A stretch of DNA of 7,944 bases from Clostridia bacterium (GCA_017530275.1 JAFXMP010000257.1:1-7944), one strand, 5' to 3'. Shown: positions 1 to 6,674, numbered from the stretch's first letter. Made by a program: numbers and translations. Notes: generated from the letters alone by a model not told the origin.

Positions 1-2
1 GG

Positions 3-206
3 GTGGACGAGGAGCACGGCAATCCCCTGAAGCTGTGGGAGAATATGGGCAGACCCCAGGATCTGAACCGGCGGGAAGTGGAGCAGCTGAAACGGCAAAG
101 CGCTGTGAACGACGAAAGCTGGCCCTTTGCCTATGAGAACGGCGTGCTTACCCTGGAAGCGGATCTGGGTGTCAACGACGTGTATTATTTTCAGATCATC
201 AACTGA
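3..206 (+). CDS. Probable GH39 beta-xylosidase, C-terminal end only (5' truncated by window edge)
   Basis: Only the last 67 residues are visible; the frame is open to the left edge, so the GTG at position 3 is an internal valine codon and not a start. The peptide has the arrangement His-Gly-Asn-x(4)-Trp-x(2)-Met-Gly-x-Pro, followed by a charged helix rich in Arg/Glu/Gln and a final beta-rich stretch ending in Tyr-Tyr-Phe-Gln-Ile. This resembles the C-terminal accessory beta-sandwich of GH39 xylan 1,4-beta-xylosidases, which release xylose from xylo-oligosaccharides. The catalytic glutamates would lie far upstream, so the activity cannot be checked here. The gene converges on a secreted esterase and is followed at once by a terminator. 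A related GH39-like or other glycosidase is possible. Confidence 0.62.
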   Translation: MDEEHGNPLKLWENMGRPQDLNRREVEQLKRQSAVNDESWPFAYENGVLTLEADLGVNDVYYFQIIN

Positions 207-224
207 ACGACAAGACCAAAACAC

Positions 225-255
225 AAGCCCCGAAGCAAGCTGCTTCGGGGCTTTG
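225..255 (+). terminator. Intrinsic terminator of the GH39-like gene
   Basis: A perfect 13-bp GC-rich stem (225-237 with 241-253) closes on a 3-nt loop and starts 18 nt after the stop codon. The T tract is short (252-254), but the stem is strong. Read on the minus strand, the hairpin is followed by a looser T-rich stretch, so it may also act as a backstop against transcription from the convergent esterase gene. Confidence 0.8.
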
Positions 256-274
256 CCGTGCTGTTTGTTACATG

Positions 275-302
275 AAAACTGCCGCCCGTTTCCGGGCGGC
301 AG
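275..302 (-). terminator. Intrinsic terminator of the esterase gene
   Basis: Read on the minus strand, a perfect 10-bp stem (302-293 with 288-279) is capped by a GAAA tetraloop and followed by TTTT (278-275). It lies 17 nt past the esterase stop codon. Together with the hairpin at 225-255 it forms back-to-back terminators between the two convergent genes. Confidence 0.88.
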
Positions 303-319
303 ACTCTTGCTTTGTTGGA

Positions 320-1777
320 TTATTTCTGCACAGGCAACCAGGCGGCGGGGTCAACCAGATCCCACATTTTAGGCGCGTCGCCGCTGAAATAGCCCACGCT
401 GTCAAAGGTCACGTCCGCCAGATGGCCGCCGATCAGCAAACCTTCCACCATGATGTTTTCGCCCCAGCCGAAGAAGGTGAAGAGCACCTTGCTGTGATCG
501 GCGGTGGTGTAGACGTTCACGGGGGTAGCATCGCTGATGGGGAACCAATCCACCACGATATCCTGGGTCAGGGTGTATTCAGCGGGAATTTCGCCTTCGT
601 ATTTCACTTCGGCCAGGCCCATGACCTTCTGCATGTACATATCGCAGGAAGCCATCCACAGCATGGAGGTGGTACCCGCGTTACCGGCGCCGAAACCGTG
701 GCCGTTCTTGGCGTACACCTGCAGTTCGGGATCAAGGCCCAGTTCATAGGCCTGCTTGAACATCTCGTAGGAGCTCTCGAAGCCATAGCGGCCAAAGCCG
801 TTGTCATCGGCGCCTACGGCAATGAACAGATGGGGAAGATGGGGATTTTCGGTTTCCAGTTTGCCGGCGGAGTAGATGATATGCGCCACATCCACGTCGC
901 TGTTCACGGCGTCGATCTCATCGCAAACATAGCTGGGGTCAAACTGGTCGGGCGTAATATCGCCATAGAACTTTTGCAGCATGGTGCGGATGTTGCCGCC
1001 GCCGCCGGAATAACCGGACACGGCCAGCAGGGTGCCTTCCAGGTCAATACCCCATTCCTGGGCATGGTATTTCACAAAGCGTACAGTGCGCTGCAGGTCC
1101 ATCACGATGTCATCGTTGTTGTAAGGAAGAACACGGCGCTGCAGCAGGATGCAGTTATAGCCCAGTTCGTTGAAGCCAGGAGCCACGCGGTAGCCTTCAT
1201 TGGGGTTGCTGCGGCTGGTGTTGCCGCCACCGCTGAGCACGATGATGGTGCCCTTGGCTTCACCGGGGTTTTCCAGCAGATAGGGAATGATGTAGGGAAC
1301 GAAATCGGCGTTGTCGTAAATGGCTTCGCCCTCATAGTTCACCAGAGGGAACTGCAGGTCTTCAGCAGGGGTGGTAACAGGCATTTTGTCGCCCCAGATG
1401 TAGATCACTTCACCGTTAATACCATCGGAGAAGGGCTTGAGCTGATGGTTCTTCAGATCAGCGATGGCTGCCTTGGCGGCCAGGATCTGCTCCTTGTTGG
1501 CGTCAGTCAGGGCGTCTGGATGAATGTTCATCATCAGGCTGCCGGTATTCTGGGCGGCGTCCCAGGCGTCCTTCTCATACAGGGTGGGGAAGTTGCGCAC
1601 CATTTTGTAGTTATATACCTGGGCTTCCCACTCAGTCTGCCAATAAGCGGGATCGTTCTGATCCAGCTCTACGGTCTTATAGGGGGCTTCATTGAAGGCG
1701 GCGGTTTCGGCGGAAGCGATACCGCACATTCCCAGCAGCATGATCAACGCCATGCACAGCGACAGAATCTTTTTCAT
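320..1777 (-). CDS. Secreted alpha/beta-hydrolase (esterase/lipase family, BD-FAE-like)
   Basis: A 485-residue exported serine hydrolase. Residues 1-23 form a signal peptide (Lys-Lys start, hydrophobic core, Ala-Ser-Ala before the probable cut); a Cys at 18 lacks a proper lipobox. The hydrolase core spans about 140-390. It has a Gly-rich oxyanion-hole segment (182-186, SGGGN), the nucleophile elbow Gly-Tyr-Ser-Gly-Gly with Ser257, a probable acid at Asp324 or Asp325 (GADD), and His360 (NGHGFG). Family members cleave acetyl, feruloyl or other acyl esters. Given the neighbouring GH39-like gene and sugar-sensing genes, de-esterification of plant polysaccharide is the likely role, but the substrate is inferred. 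About 115 residues before the core and a tail after about 391 are not assigned. An ideal AAGGAGG site lies 6 nt before the ATG and fixes the start. A peptidase or lipase of the same fold is the alternative. Confidence 0.85.
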   Translation of the reverse strand: MKKILSLCMALIMLLGMCGIASAETAAFNEAPYKTVELDQNDPAYWQTEWEAQVYNYKMVRNFPTLYEKDAWDAAQNTGSLMMNIHPDALTDANKEQILAAKAAIADLKNHQLKPFSDGINGEVIYIWGDKMPVTTPAEDLQFPLVNYEGEAIYDNADFVPYIIPYLLENPGEAKGTIIVLSGGGNTSRSNPNEGYRVAPGFNELGYNCILLQRRVLPYNNDDIVMDLQRTVRFVKYHAQEWGIDLEGTLLAVSGYSGGGGNIRTMLQKFYGDITPDQFDPSYVCDEIDAVNSDVDVAHIIYSAGKLETENPHLPHLFIAVGADDNGFGRYGFESSYEMFKQAYELGLDPELQVYAKNGHGFGAGNAGTTSMLWMASCDMYMQKVMGLAEVKYEGEIPAEYTLTQDIVVDWFPISDATPVNVYTTADHSKVLFTFFGWGENIMVEGLLIGGHLADVTFDSVGYFSGDAPKMWDLVDPAAWLPVQK

Positions 1778-1868
1778 AGTGATCCTCCTTCATCATAATT
1801 GCGTGTTGGCCGCGCAGAAGGGTATGGCCATCTCCCTTTCCCACGGTCCTGTTTCCTTGGATGATAAA

Positions 1869-1897
1869 AGCATAGCAGTTTGAACGGGAAAATGATA
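1869..1897 (-). promoter_or_regulatory. Possible activator-dependent promoter of the esterase gene
   Basis: On the minus strand an extended -10 element (TGC followed by TATGCT, hexamer at 1874-1869) lies about 90 nt before the ATG. The position 17 nt further upstream (1897-1892, TATCAT) does not look like a -35 box, which is common at promoters that need an activator. A copy of GAAAATGA (plus-strand reading, 1888-1895) overlaps that -35 position. Assigned by eye from short motifs only. Confidence 0.35.
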
Positions 1898-1915
1898 GAA
1901 ACATCCTGATGTAAA

Positions 1916-1933
1916 ATCACACGAAAATGACTT
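1916..1933. promoter_or_regulatory. Candidate operator, copy 1 (upstream of esterase)
   Basis: Plus-strand reading ATCACAC-G-AAAATGAC-TT. Sixteen of 18 bases are identical to 2843-2860 in the kinase/regulator divergent promoter. It lies about 18 bp upstream of the proposed -35 position of the esterase, and a partial copy (GAAAATGA, 1888-1895) follows 35 bp closer to the promoter. Placement and repetition fit a direct-repeat site for the adjacent AraC-type regulator; binding is inferred. Confidence 0.45.
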
Positions 1934-1940
1934 TGTGCGC

Positions 1941-1969
1941 AAAAAAACCGGCCCGGAAGATGGGCCGGT
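1941..1969 (-). terminator. Intrinsic terminator of the response regulator gene
   Basis: On the minus strand an 8-bp stem ACCGGCCC/GGGCCGGT (1969-1962 with 1954-1947) with a 7-nt loop is followed by an uninterrupted T run (1946-1941). It starts 11 nt after the regulator stop codon. This strong terminator separates the regulator transcript from the esterase gene downstream. Confidence 0.92.
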
Positions 1970-1980
1970 GACGGGCAGCG

Positions 1981-2751
1981 TCACGCTTTGTTCTTTGCGT
2001 TCTTTCTGTATGAAACGGGTGTTTCATTGGTAAAGCGCTTAAAAATACGAATGAAGTAGGAATAGTTGTCGAAACCGCACAGAATGGCCATATCCGAAAC
2101 GGATATGTTGGTTTCCTCCAGATACCGCACCGCCAGCGCGATGCGTTTGGCCGTAATATACTGCAGGATCGGACAGCCCATTTCCTTTTTGAATACATGC
2201 ATCACGTACTGGGGATTCAGGTGCAGCACGTCGGCAATATCGGCAATCGCGATGGGCTCGGTCAAATGCTCGGAAATATAGGCAATCGTCTGGCTGACGT
2301 AGGGATTATCCGTGGAGGGAAGATCGCCTTCGCTGGGCTTCAATGGTTCGGCGGCCGGAAGCGCCTGGTGATGCTGGCGGGACGACAGGCGACCGACCAC
2401 CTCGGACAGCGTTTCCCGCAGCTGATCGTAATCCACCGGCTTCAGAATATAATCGCAGCTGCCCAGCTGCATGGCCGAGCGCAGATAGGAGTATTCGTCA
2501 TGGCAGGTAACAAAGATACATTCGGTTTTGGGATAGTAGGATTTGACCCACTCAAACAGATCCAGCCCGCTGCCCTGAGGCATTTCAATATCACACAGCA
2601 GCAGATCCACCGGCACGGCAAGAAATACAGACTGCGCCTGCGCCATGGAATGGGCAGACAGCGGCTTGTCGAAGCCATAACCCGCCCAGTCGACACGGTT
2701 GATCAGCGCATTTACCGCGTACACCTCGTCATCCACGATCAGTACCTTCAC
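1981..2751 (-). CDS. YesN-like response regulator, receiver plus AraC-type DNA-binding domain
   Basis: A 256-residue cytoplasmic transcription regulator. Residues 1-118 form a CheY-like receiver: acidic pair Asp7/Asp8, phospho-acceptor Asp54 (CDIEMP), Thr82 and Lys104 (KPVD). A poorly conserved, Gln/Pro/Ser-rich linker covers about 122-148. Residues 150-250 form an AraC/XylS double helix-turn-helix, with the second helix set ending in the family signature (GFDNYSYFIRIFKRFTNETP, 226-245). This is the short form of the YesN family. The start is GTG, chosen because GGAGGG lies 8 nt upstream and the protein then begins MKVLIVDDE, as receivers do. It is divergent from a YesM-type kinase, its probable phosphodonor, and lies directly upstream of the esterase, its likely target. 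Such regulators usually activate carbohydrate-use genes. Confidence 0.95.
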   Translation of the reverse strand: MKVLIVDDEVYAVNALINRVDWAGYGFDKPLSAHSMAQAQSVFLAVPVDLLLCDIEMPQGSGLDLFEWVKSYYPKTECIFVTCHDEYSYLRSAMQLGSCDYILKPVDYDQLRETLSEVVGRLSSRQHHQALPAAEPLKPSEGDLPSTDNPYVSQTIAYISEHLTEPIAIADIADVLHLNPQYVMHVFKKEMGCPILQYITAKRIALAVRYLEETNISVSDMAILCGFDNYSYFIRIFKRFTNETPVSYRKNAKNKA

Positions 2752-2782
2752 GGCCTGTTCCCTCCGTTTCTTTTCTGCCTCT

Positions 2783-2812
2783 ATTATGAAGGAAATGACT
2801 ATGAAAATTCAA
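2783..2812 (-). promoter_or_regulatory. Promoter of the response regulator gene
   Basis: On the minus strand, -35 TTGAAT (2812-2807), an 18-nt spacer and -10 CATAAT (2788-2783; 5 of 6 consensus bases). Transcription would start near 2776, leaving a leader of about 25 nt that holds the GGAGGG site (2765-2760) before the GTG. Confidence 0.6.
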
Positions 2813-2842
2813 CCCCCAAGGGCTGCACTTTCCTGACAACTT

Positions 2843-2860
2843 ATCACACAAAAATGACCT
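2843..2860. promoter_or_regulatory. Candidate operator, copy 2 (divergent kinase/regulator promoter)
   Basis: Plus-strand reading ATCACAC-A-AAAATGAC-CT, matching 1916-1933 at 16 of 18 bases. It ends 5 bp before the -35 box of the kinase promoter and lies 30 bp upstream of the -35 box of the regulator promoter, so one bound regulator could affect both directions. A shorter piece (AAATGAC, 2793-2799) lies inside the regulator promoter. Its role as an operator is inferred. Confidence 0.45.
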
Positions 2861-2865
2861 GTATC

Positions 2866-2894
2866 TTGACAAGCGCGCTCCAATGCTCCATTAT
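2866..2894 (+). promoter_or_regulatory. Promoter of the kinase/binding-protein operon
   Basis: Consensus -35 TTGACA (2866-2871), a 17-nt spacer and -10 CATTAT (2889-2894; 4 of 6). The start of transcription would fall near 2901, giving a very short leader that begins at or just before the AAGGAG ribosome binding site (2903-2908). That tight fit makes the call somewhat uncertain. Confidence 0.5.
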
Positions 2895-2917
2895 GGAAGA
2901 GGAAGGAGCGATCGCCC

Positions 2918-4606
2918 ATGAAATATGAACCCCGCACACATTCCCTGACACTGCGGTTGTTTTCCACCGTGGTATTGGGAATGCTGGCTTTAAATATTCT
3001 GACCCTGCTCAGCACCCATCGTCTGGCCACCGCCGTACAGGAGAACACATTAAAGGAATACAAGCAAATACAGGCAATGTATGCCGATGAATTGACACGG
3101 CAGCTAACACAGGCCCAGGAGCGGATCGGCTCAATCAGCGGGTCCTATTTGGCGGATATGGCCACCAGCCAGGAGGCATTGGGAGATCAGCGGGCGTACG
3201 AGGCTGTTCGCTACCAAACCCAGATCTCCACCGCCTGGCGCACTTGGAAGGAGCAATTCCCTCTGATTACAGGATATTATATGTACGGAACAAACGCGGA
3301 CGTATTCATCTTTGAAGGGACGGGCTATGACAGTGCCGTGTGGTTTTCCGACGCTGTACGCAGCAGCGCAGTCGACACAAACAGTCCTTTCCGTCTGAGG
3401 ATCGGCTGGCAGCTGCAGGAAACGCCGCTTGGTAAAATGCTGTTGTTCAATACATTGCGGCGGGATGTGTGCAGTGGCGCGTGGGTAATTATTCCGCATC
3501 TGCTGAATACCCTGCTTTCCGACGCCGAAACCGCCGGACGGTTTGACATCGTTTCGCAGGACGCGGAGCCTGGGAAGGGGCAAACCATTGATATTCCCCT
3601 GAGCGGCTGCGGCTGCATCCTGCGGCAAACACTGCCGGACACCGCGCTGGAATTGCCCGCCAGCGTACGGATCATGCGAATCCTTTCCTATGTAATGCTG
3701 CTGGTGCTGCCGGCAAGCTGGCTGGTGCTGCGGCGGCTGGTGATCCGGCCTCTGCGGGAATTGACCCATGCCATCCACGAAATCGACCAGGGAAACACCA
3801 CGTACAGGATACCGGAAAACACCACTTCTTATGAATTTGACCAATTGAACCGGCAGTTCAATCAATCCATTGAAACCATTGCCAACGCGCGTTCCCGCAT
3901 TTATGAAACCCAGCTGGAAAACGAACGCACCCGCATCCGCTACCTGACCCAGCAGATGCAGCCCCACTTTGTGCTGAATACGCTGAACCTGATCTATTCC
4001 ATGGAGCCATCCCAATACCCGTTGATCCAAAAAACGGTACTGTGCCTGTCCCGGTACTATCGCTATGTGGCGCATATCAGCGAGCCGCTGGTGCCCATCG
4101 AGGCGGAATTGGAGCATGTGAAAAACTATTTTGAGCTGCAAAAAATCCGCTATCCCGACTGCTTTGCATACAGTATCACCTGTCCGGAGGAGTTAAAGGA
4201 AGAGCTGATCCCGCCCATTGTGATACAAACCTTCGCGGAGAACGCCATTAAGCATTCCCTGACGGTGGGGGAGGAAAACAGGGTGGACGTGAGCATCCAG
4301 GAAGAGGAGGGAAGGCTGCATATCTGCATCCATGATTCCGGAGCCGGCTACCCCATCGAGGTATTGAAAAAGATCCAGGCATTCCAAAAAACAAAGATTC
4401 AGCAGGAAGGATTGGGGTTGGGCATTCAAAACACCATTGAAAGAATCGGCCTGATCTATGAAAGCGGGGCCGATTTGATATTCAGCAACGCGGCCGACGG
4501 CGGCGCTCAGGTGGATATTTTTTTGCCCGCGATCAGCCAGGGCCGCCGGACGAGCGCCCGCATATCCACGCTTGACCGCATTGATTATGAAAGGAACGAG
4601 CCATGA
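2918..4606 (+). CDS. YesM/LytS-type membrane sensor histidine kinase
   Basis: A 562-residue inner-membrane kinase. A membrane helix at about 12-33 is followed by an extracytoplasmic sensor region of about 220 residues (34-252), a second helix at about 254-272 and a HAMP linker at about 273-325. The HisKA_2-type His_kinase domain follows, with phospho-acceptor His350 in QMQPHFVLNTLN. A C-terminal HATPase domain shows the N box (ENAIKH, 441-446, Asn442), the G1 box (DSGAG, 473-477) and the G2 box (GLGLGIQN, 498-505). It should phosphorylate the divergent YesN-like regulator. The sensor region resembles no specific ligand-binding family that I recognise and contains Cys185, Cys231 and Cys233, the last two as Cys-Gly-Cys. 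AAGGAG lies 9 nt before the ATG. The stop overlaps the next gene by 4 nt (ATGA), which implies translational coupling with the binding protein. Confidence 0.95.
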   Translation: MKYEPRTHSLTLRLFSTVVLGMLALNILTLLSTHRLATAVQENTLKEYKQIQAMYADELTRQLTQAQERIGSISGSYLADMATSQEALGDQRAYEAVRYQTQISTAWRTWKEQFPLITGYYMYGTNADVFIFEGTGYDSAVWFSDAVRSSAVDTNSPFRLRIGWQLQETPLGKMLLFNTLRRDVCSGAWVIIPHLLNTLLSDAETAGRFDIVSQDAEPGKGQTIDIPLSGCGCILRQTLPDTALELPASVRIMRILSYVMLLVLPASWLVLRRLVIRPLRELTHAIHEIDQGNTTYRIPENTTSYEFDQLNRQFNQSIETIANARSRIYETQLENERTRIRYLTQQMQPHFVLNTLNLIYSMEPSQYPLIQKTVLCLSRYYRYVAHISEPLVPIEAELEHVKNYFELQKIRYPDCFAYSITCPEELKEELIPPIVIQTFAENAIKHSLTVGEENRVDVSIQEEEGRLHICIHDSGAGYPIEVLKKIQAFQKTKIQQEGLGLGIQNTIERIGLIYESGADLIFSNAADGGAQVDIFLPAISQGRRTSARISTLDRIDYERNEP

Positions 4607-6096
4607 AAAAAATAAGCTGCCTGCTGGCTGTTTTCTGCCTTGTGCTGGGCATCCTTCCGCCAGCGTCCGCCGATACGGAAGATGTGATCGTCATTGAAAC
4701 CGTCACCTTAGGGACGGAATATACGGATATTCCCGCTGTGGAGGAGGCGGTGAATCAAATCGTCTTTCCGCTGCTGAACGCAAAAATCAAGCTGCTGAAC
4801 GTGGATATCCGGCGGCATGAATCCCAGATCAACAGGATGATCGCCAACGGGGAACAAATCGACCTGGTCATGGCCGGGCTGACCCTGCCCATGATGCGAA
4901 TGGCGCTGGAAGGCAAGCTGCTGCCCTTGGACGATCTGGTGGCGGCTTTCGGCGAGCATCTGCTGTCCTTTTTTGGGGAACAGCTGGACGCGGGACGGGT
5001 CAACGGCAAGCTGTACGTCATTCCGGCCGATGCTTATACCGCCAAATCCGGCGGCTTTATCTACAACCGGGAAATGGCGGATAATCTGGGCATCCACATG
5101 CCCAATCCCGTAACATACGATCAGCTGGAGCAAATTTTTTCCATCCTGCATCAAAAGCTGCCCGGCGTATACGGCACCGTCTTTGGCAACGGCGAAACCT
5201 TTAACGCCCAATATGATATTTGTTTGGAAGAATACGGAAACGCTTTGTTCGCCTATGGCGTAACCTTTGATCCCTTCAAAAGCACAAAGATCGAAAACCT
5301 GTTTGAATCGCCGGCATTCAGGGATTATATACACCGTCATCGCGAATGGGTAGAAAAAGGGTACGCTCCTAATCATTCCCTGACCAGCGGCATTCGCAGC
5401 AACGAATACATCGCGCATCGGCAGGTTTTTGGCATGACCACCAATTATTCGCCCATCGAAGGCCCGATACAGCAGGGGAATTACCCATTTCCCATCAGCA
5501 TCGTGCAGATCACACCCGCCGTCAATTCCACCAGCAGCTTGCAGGAACGCATGTGGGGGATTCCCGTAACCAGCAGATGTCCGGAGAAAGCCGTTGCATT
5601 CCTTGACTTGCTTTATTCAAACGCTCAAGTGGCTAATCTATTGTCCAATGGCATCGAAGGTATCCATTACAGGCAAGTGGAGCCGGGCGTGATCACCAAT
5701 GTGGTAAATGCTGATCAGTCCGCCCCCGGCTACGCCAGCATTTTTTCCCGGTTTGGTGATCAAATGCAGGTACAACACTGGCTGCCCGCCACTCCTGATT
5801 TCTATAACGAGCTTTCCGCCTTCAACACCCAGGCACAGAATTCGTTAAGTCTGGGCTATGTTTTCAATGGGGAAAGCGTTTCCAGCGAAATCGCTGCTGT
5901 CAATTCCGTTGTTTCCCTGTATCTGCCCGCCCTGGAATGCGGCATGCTGTCCAACGTGGACGCAGCGCTGGCAGCCTTCAATCAGGAAGTGAAAAACGCC
6001 GGCATTGATCGGATCATTGAAGAGAACCAACGCCAGCTGGATGCTTGGCTGCAAGAAAAAGGTCAAAATGAAACTGCAATAAATTCAGGGGAATAG
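4603..6096 (+). CDS. Extracellular solute-binding protein, family 1 with DUF3502-like C-terminus, coupled to the kinase
   Basis: A 497-residue exported binding protein. Residues 1-23 form a signal peptide ending Ala-Ser-Ala; no lipobox cysteine is present, although binding proteins of single-membrane bacteria are usually lipoproteins. The periplasmic-binding-protein fold follows, with an IDLVMAG strand at 86-92, LYVIPADAY at 137-145, and the hinge-region signature WGIPVTS with PEKAVAFLDLLYSN (318-340) and GIEGIHY (350-356). Residues about 375-485 match the DUF3502 pattern (SEIAAVNSVVSLY, then AGIDRIIEENQRQLDAWLQ). Relatives bind oligosaccharides such as multiple-sugar or aldouronate-type ligands. 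Its start codon overlaps the kinase stop and no permease or ATPase gene follows, so a sensing role beside the kinase is inferred; serving a permease encoded elsewhere remains possible. Confidence 0.9.
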   Translation: MKKISCLLAVFCLVLGILPPASADTEDVIVIETVTLGTEYTDIPAVEEAVNQIVFPLLNAKIKLLNVDIRRHESQINRMIANGEQIDLVMAGLTLPMMRMALEGKLLPLDDLVAAFGEHLLSFFGEQLDAGRVNGKLYVIPADAYTAKSGGFIYNREMADNLGIHMPNPVTYDQLEQIFSILHQKLPGVYGTVFGNGETFNAQYDICLEEYGNALFAYGVTFDPFKSTKIENLFESPAFRDYIHRHREWVEKGYAPNHSLTSGIRSNEYIAHRQVFGMTTNYSPIEGPIQQGNYPFPISIVQITPAVNSTSSLQERMWGIPVTSRCPEKAVAFLDLLYSNAQVANLLSNGIEGIHYRQVEPGVITNVVNADQSAPGYASIFSRFGDQMQVQHWLPATPDFYNELSAFNTQAQNSLSLGYVFNGESVSSEIAAVNSVVSLYLPALECGMLSNVDAALAAFNQEVKNAGIDRIIEENQRQLDAWLQEKGQNETAINSGE

Positions 6097-6163
6097 GCAT
6101 ACCTTTTTTAGCAGAGCCTTTAGAACTCGAATCCATAAAGGACTTTTGGCTTTGTACAAAACA

Positions 6164-6216
6164 TTTTCAAGGGAGTTTTGCGAGCACCAAGAGATTTTTT
6201 CAAATGAGTTTCCGAG
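6164..6216. repeat. Imperfect direct repeat of about 20 bp
   Basis: TTTTCAAGGGAGTTTTGCGAG (6164-6184, given as 20 plus 1 bases) recurs as TTTTCAAATGAGTTTCCGAG (6197-6216), 33 bp apart. The copies share TTTTCAA, GAGTTT and a final GAG. The repeat lies in the 170-nt gene-free stretch between the binding-protein stop and tnpV, where no clear plus-strand terminator is seen. Function unknown. Confidence 0.4.
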
Positions 6217-6234
6217 ATAAAGGTCCATTACATG

Positions 6235-6262
6235 AAAAAGCCGCCTCCGAAGAAACGGCTTT
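6235..6262 (-). terminator. Intrinsic terminator of tnpV
   Basis: Read on the minus strand, a 7-bp stem AAAGCCG/CGGCTTT (6262-6256 with 6243-6237) continues through four further pairs (two G-U) to a UUCG tetraloop. It is followed by T residues, although an upstream stretch of A is absent. On the plus strand the upper stem would mismatch, so the orientation is clear. It starts 4 nt past the tnpV stop. Confidence 0.8.
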
Positions 6263-6266
6263 CTTA

Positions 6267-6674
6267 TTATCCATAAATCAATTCTTGCAGAATGATTTCT
6301 TCCGCGCGCCGCCGGATATTGTTCATCCGGCCAACCCAGGACATCTGATCCTTTGCTTTCAGCTTTTCATCGGCACCATCCGCCCAGGCCATCCGTGAAA
6401 TGATTTGTTCTATTCTCCGTCGGCTGGTTTGGTCGATCTCGGTCAGATACTCATATAGTTTACCGGATAGGATCAGTCGGGTGTAAAGGCCGGGACGATG
6501 CTCCTGGAGATAATTCAAGCGCATCCGGCCATAACGCCCAAGCGGAGTTTTATCGGCATCGGACAGGTTTAGATCTGGAAAATAATAGTCACCATGTAAG
6601 GTATAGGTCAGGCCATTCTTGCCGTTGTGAATGTTGATGGGCAGGTCAATGCTGGTTTTATTGTTCTGTTTCAT
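6267..6674 (-). CDS. tnpV: TnpV-family transposon-encoded protein
   Basis: A 135-residue protein with the features of the TnpV family (PF14198): an N-terminal TYTLHGDYYFPDL segment (23-35), GRYGRMRLNYLQEHRPGLYT (46-65), and the C-terminal signature QMSWVGRMNNIRRRAEEII (110-128) ending near a final Glu-Leu-Ile-Tyr. The family is named after a gene of clostridial transposons such as Tn4451 and is common in mobile elements of gut Bacillota; its molecular function is not settled, and a small accessory DNA-binding role is only a guess. The length is normal and the frame intact. GGAGG lies about 8 nt before the ATG. It stands alone, without a recombinase, and carries its own terminator. Confidence 0.88.
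   Translation of the reverse strand: MKQNNKTSIDLPINIHNGKNGLTYTLHGDYYFPDLNLSDADKTPLGRYGRMRLNYLQEHRPGLYTRLILSGKLYEYLTEIDQTSRRRIEQIISRMAWADGADEKLKAKDQMSWVGRMNNIRRRAEEIILQELIYG

Noticed and set aside
272..1798. Long open frame (508 codons) on the plus strand opposite the esterase gene
   Set aside because: It is antisense to a well-supported hydrolase with signal peptide, catalytic motifs, ribosome binding site and terminator. Its product is rich in His, Gly and Val as expected from reading high-GC codons backwards, and shows no family features.
2197..2928. Plus-strand open frame of 243 codons opposite the response regulator
   Set aside because: It is antisense to the receiver/AraC gene, has no ribosome binding site and resembles no family; it also crosses the divergent promoter region.
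3131..4141. Minus-strand open frame of 336 codons within the kinase gene
   Set aside because: It is antisense to conserved kinase motifs (phospho-acceptor His region and HAMP) and is Gln/His-rich as for a mirror reading.
4708..5418. Minus-strand open frame of 236 codons within the binding-protein gene
   Set aside because: Antisense to a conserved binding-protein fold, with no start signal or recognisable domain.
6117..6141. Possible plus-strand terminator after the binding protein (CCTTTA/TAAAGG stem)
   Set aside because: The stem is only 6 bp, AT-rich, has a 13-nt loop and is followed by a broken T run, so it is too weak to call.
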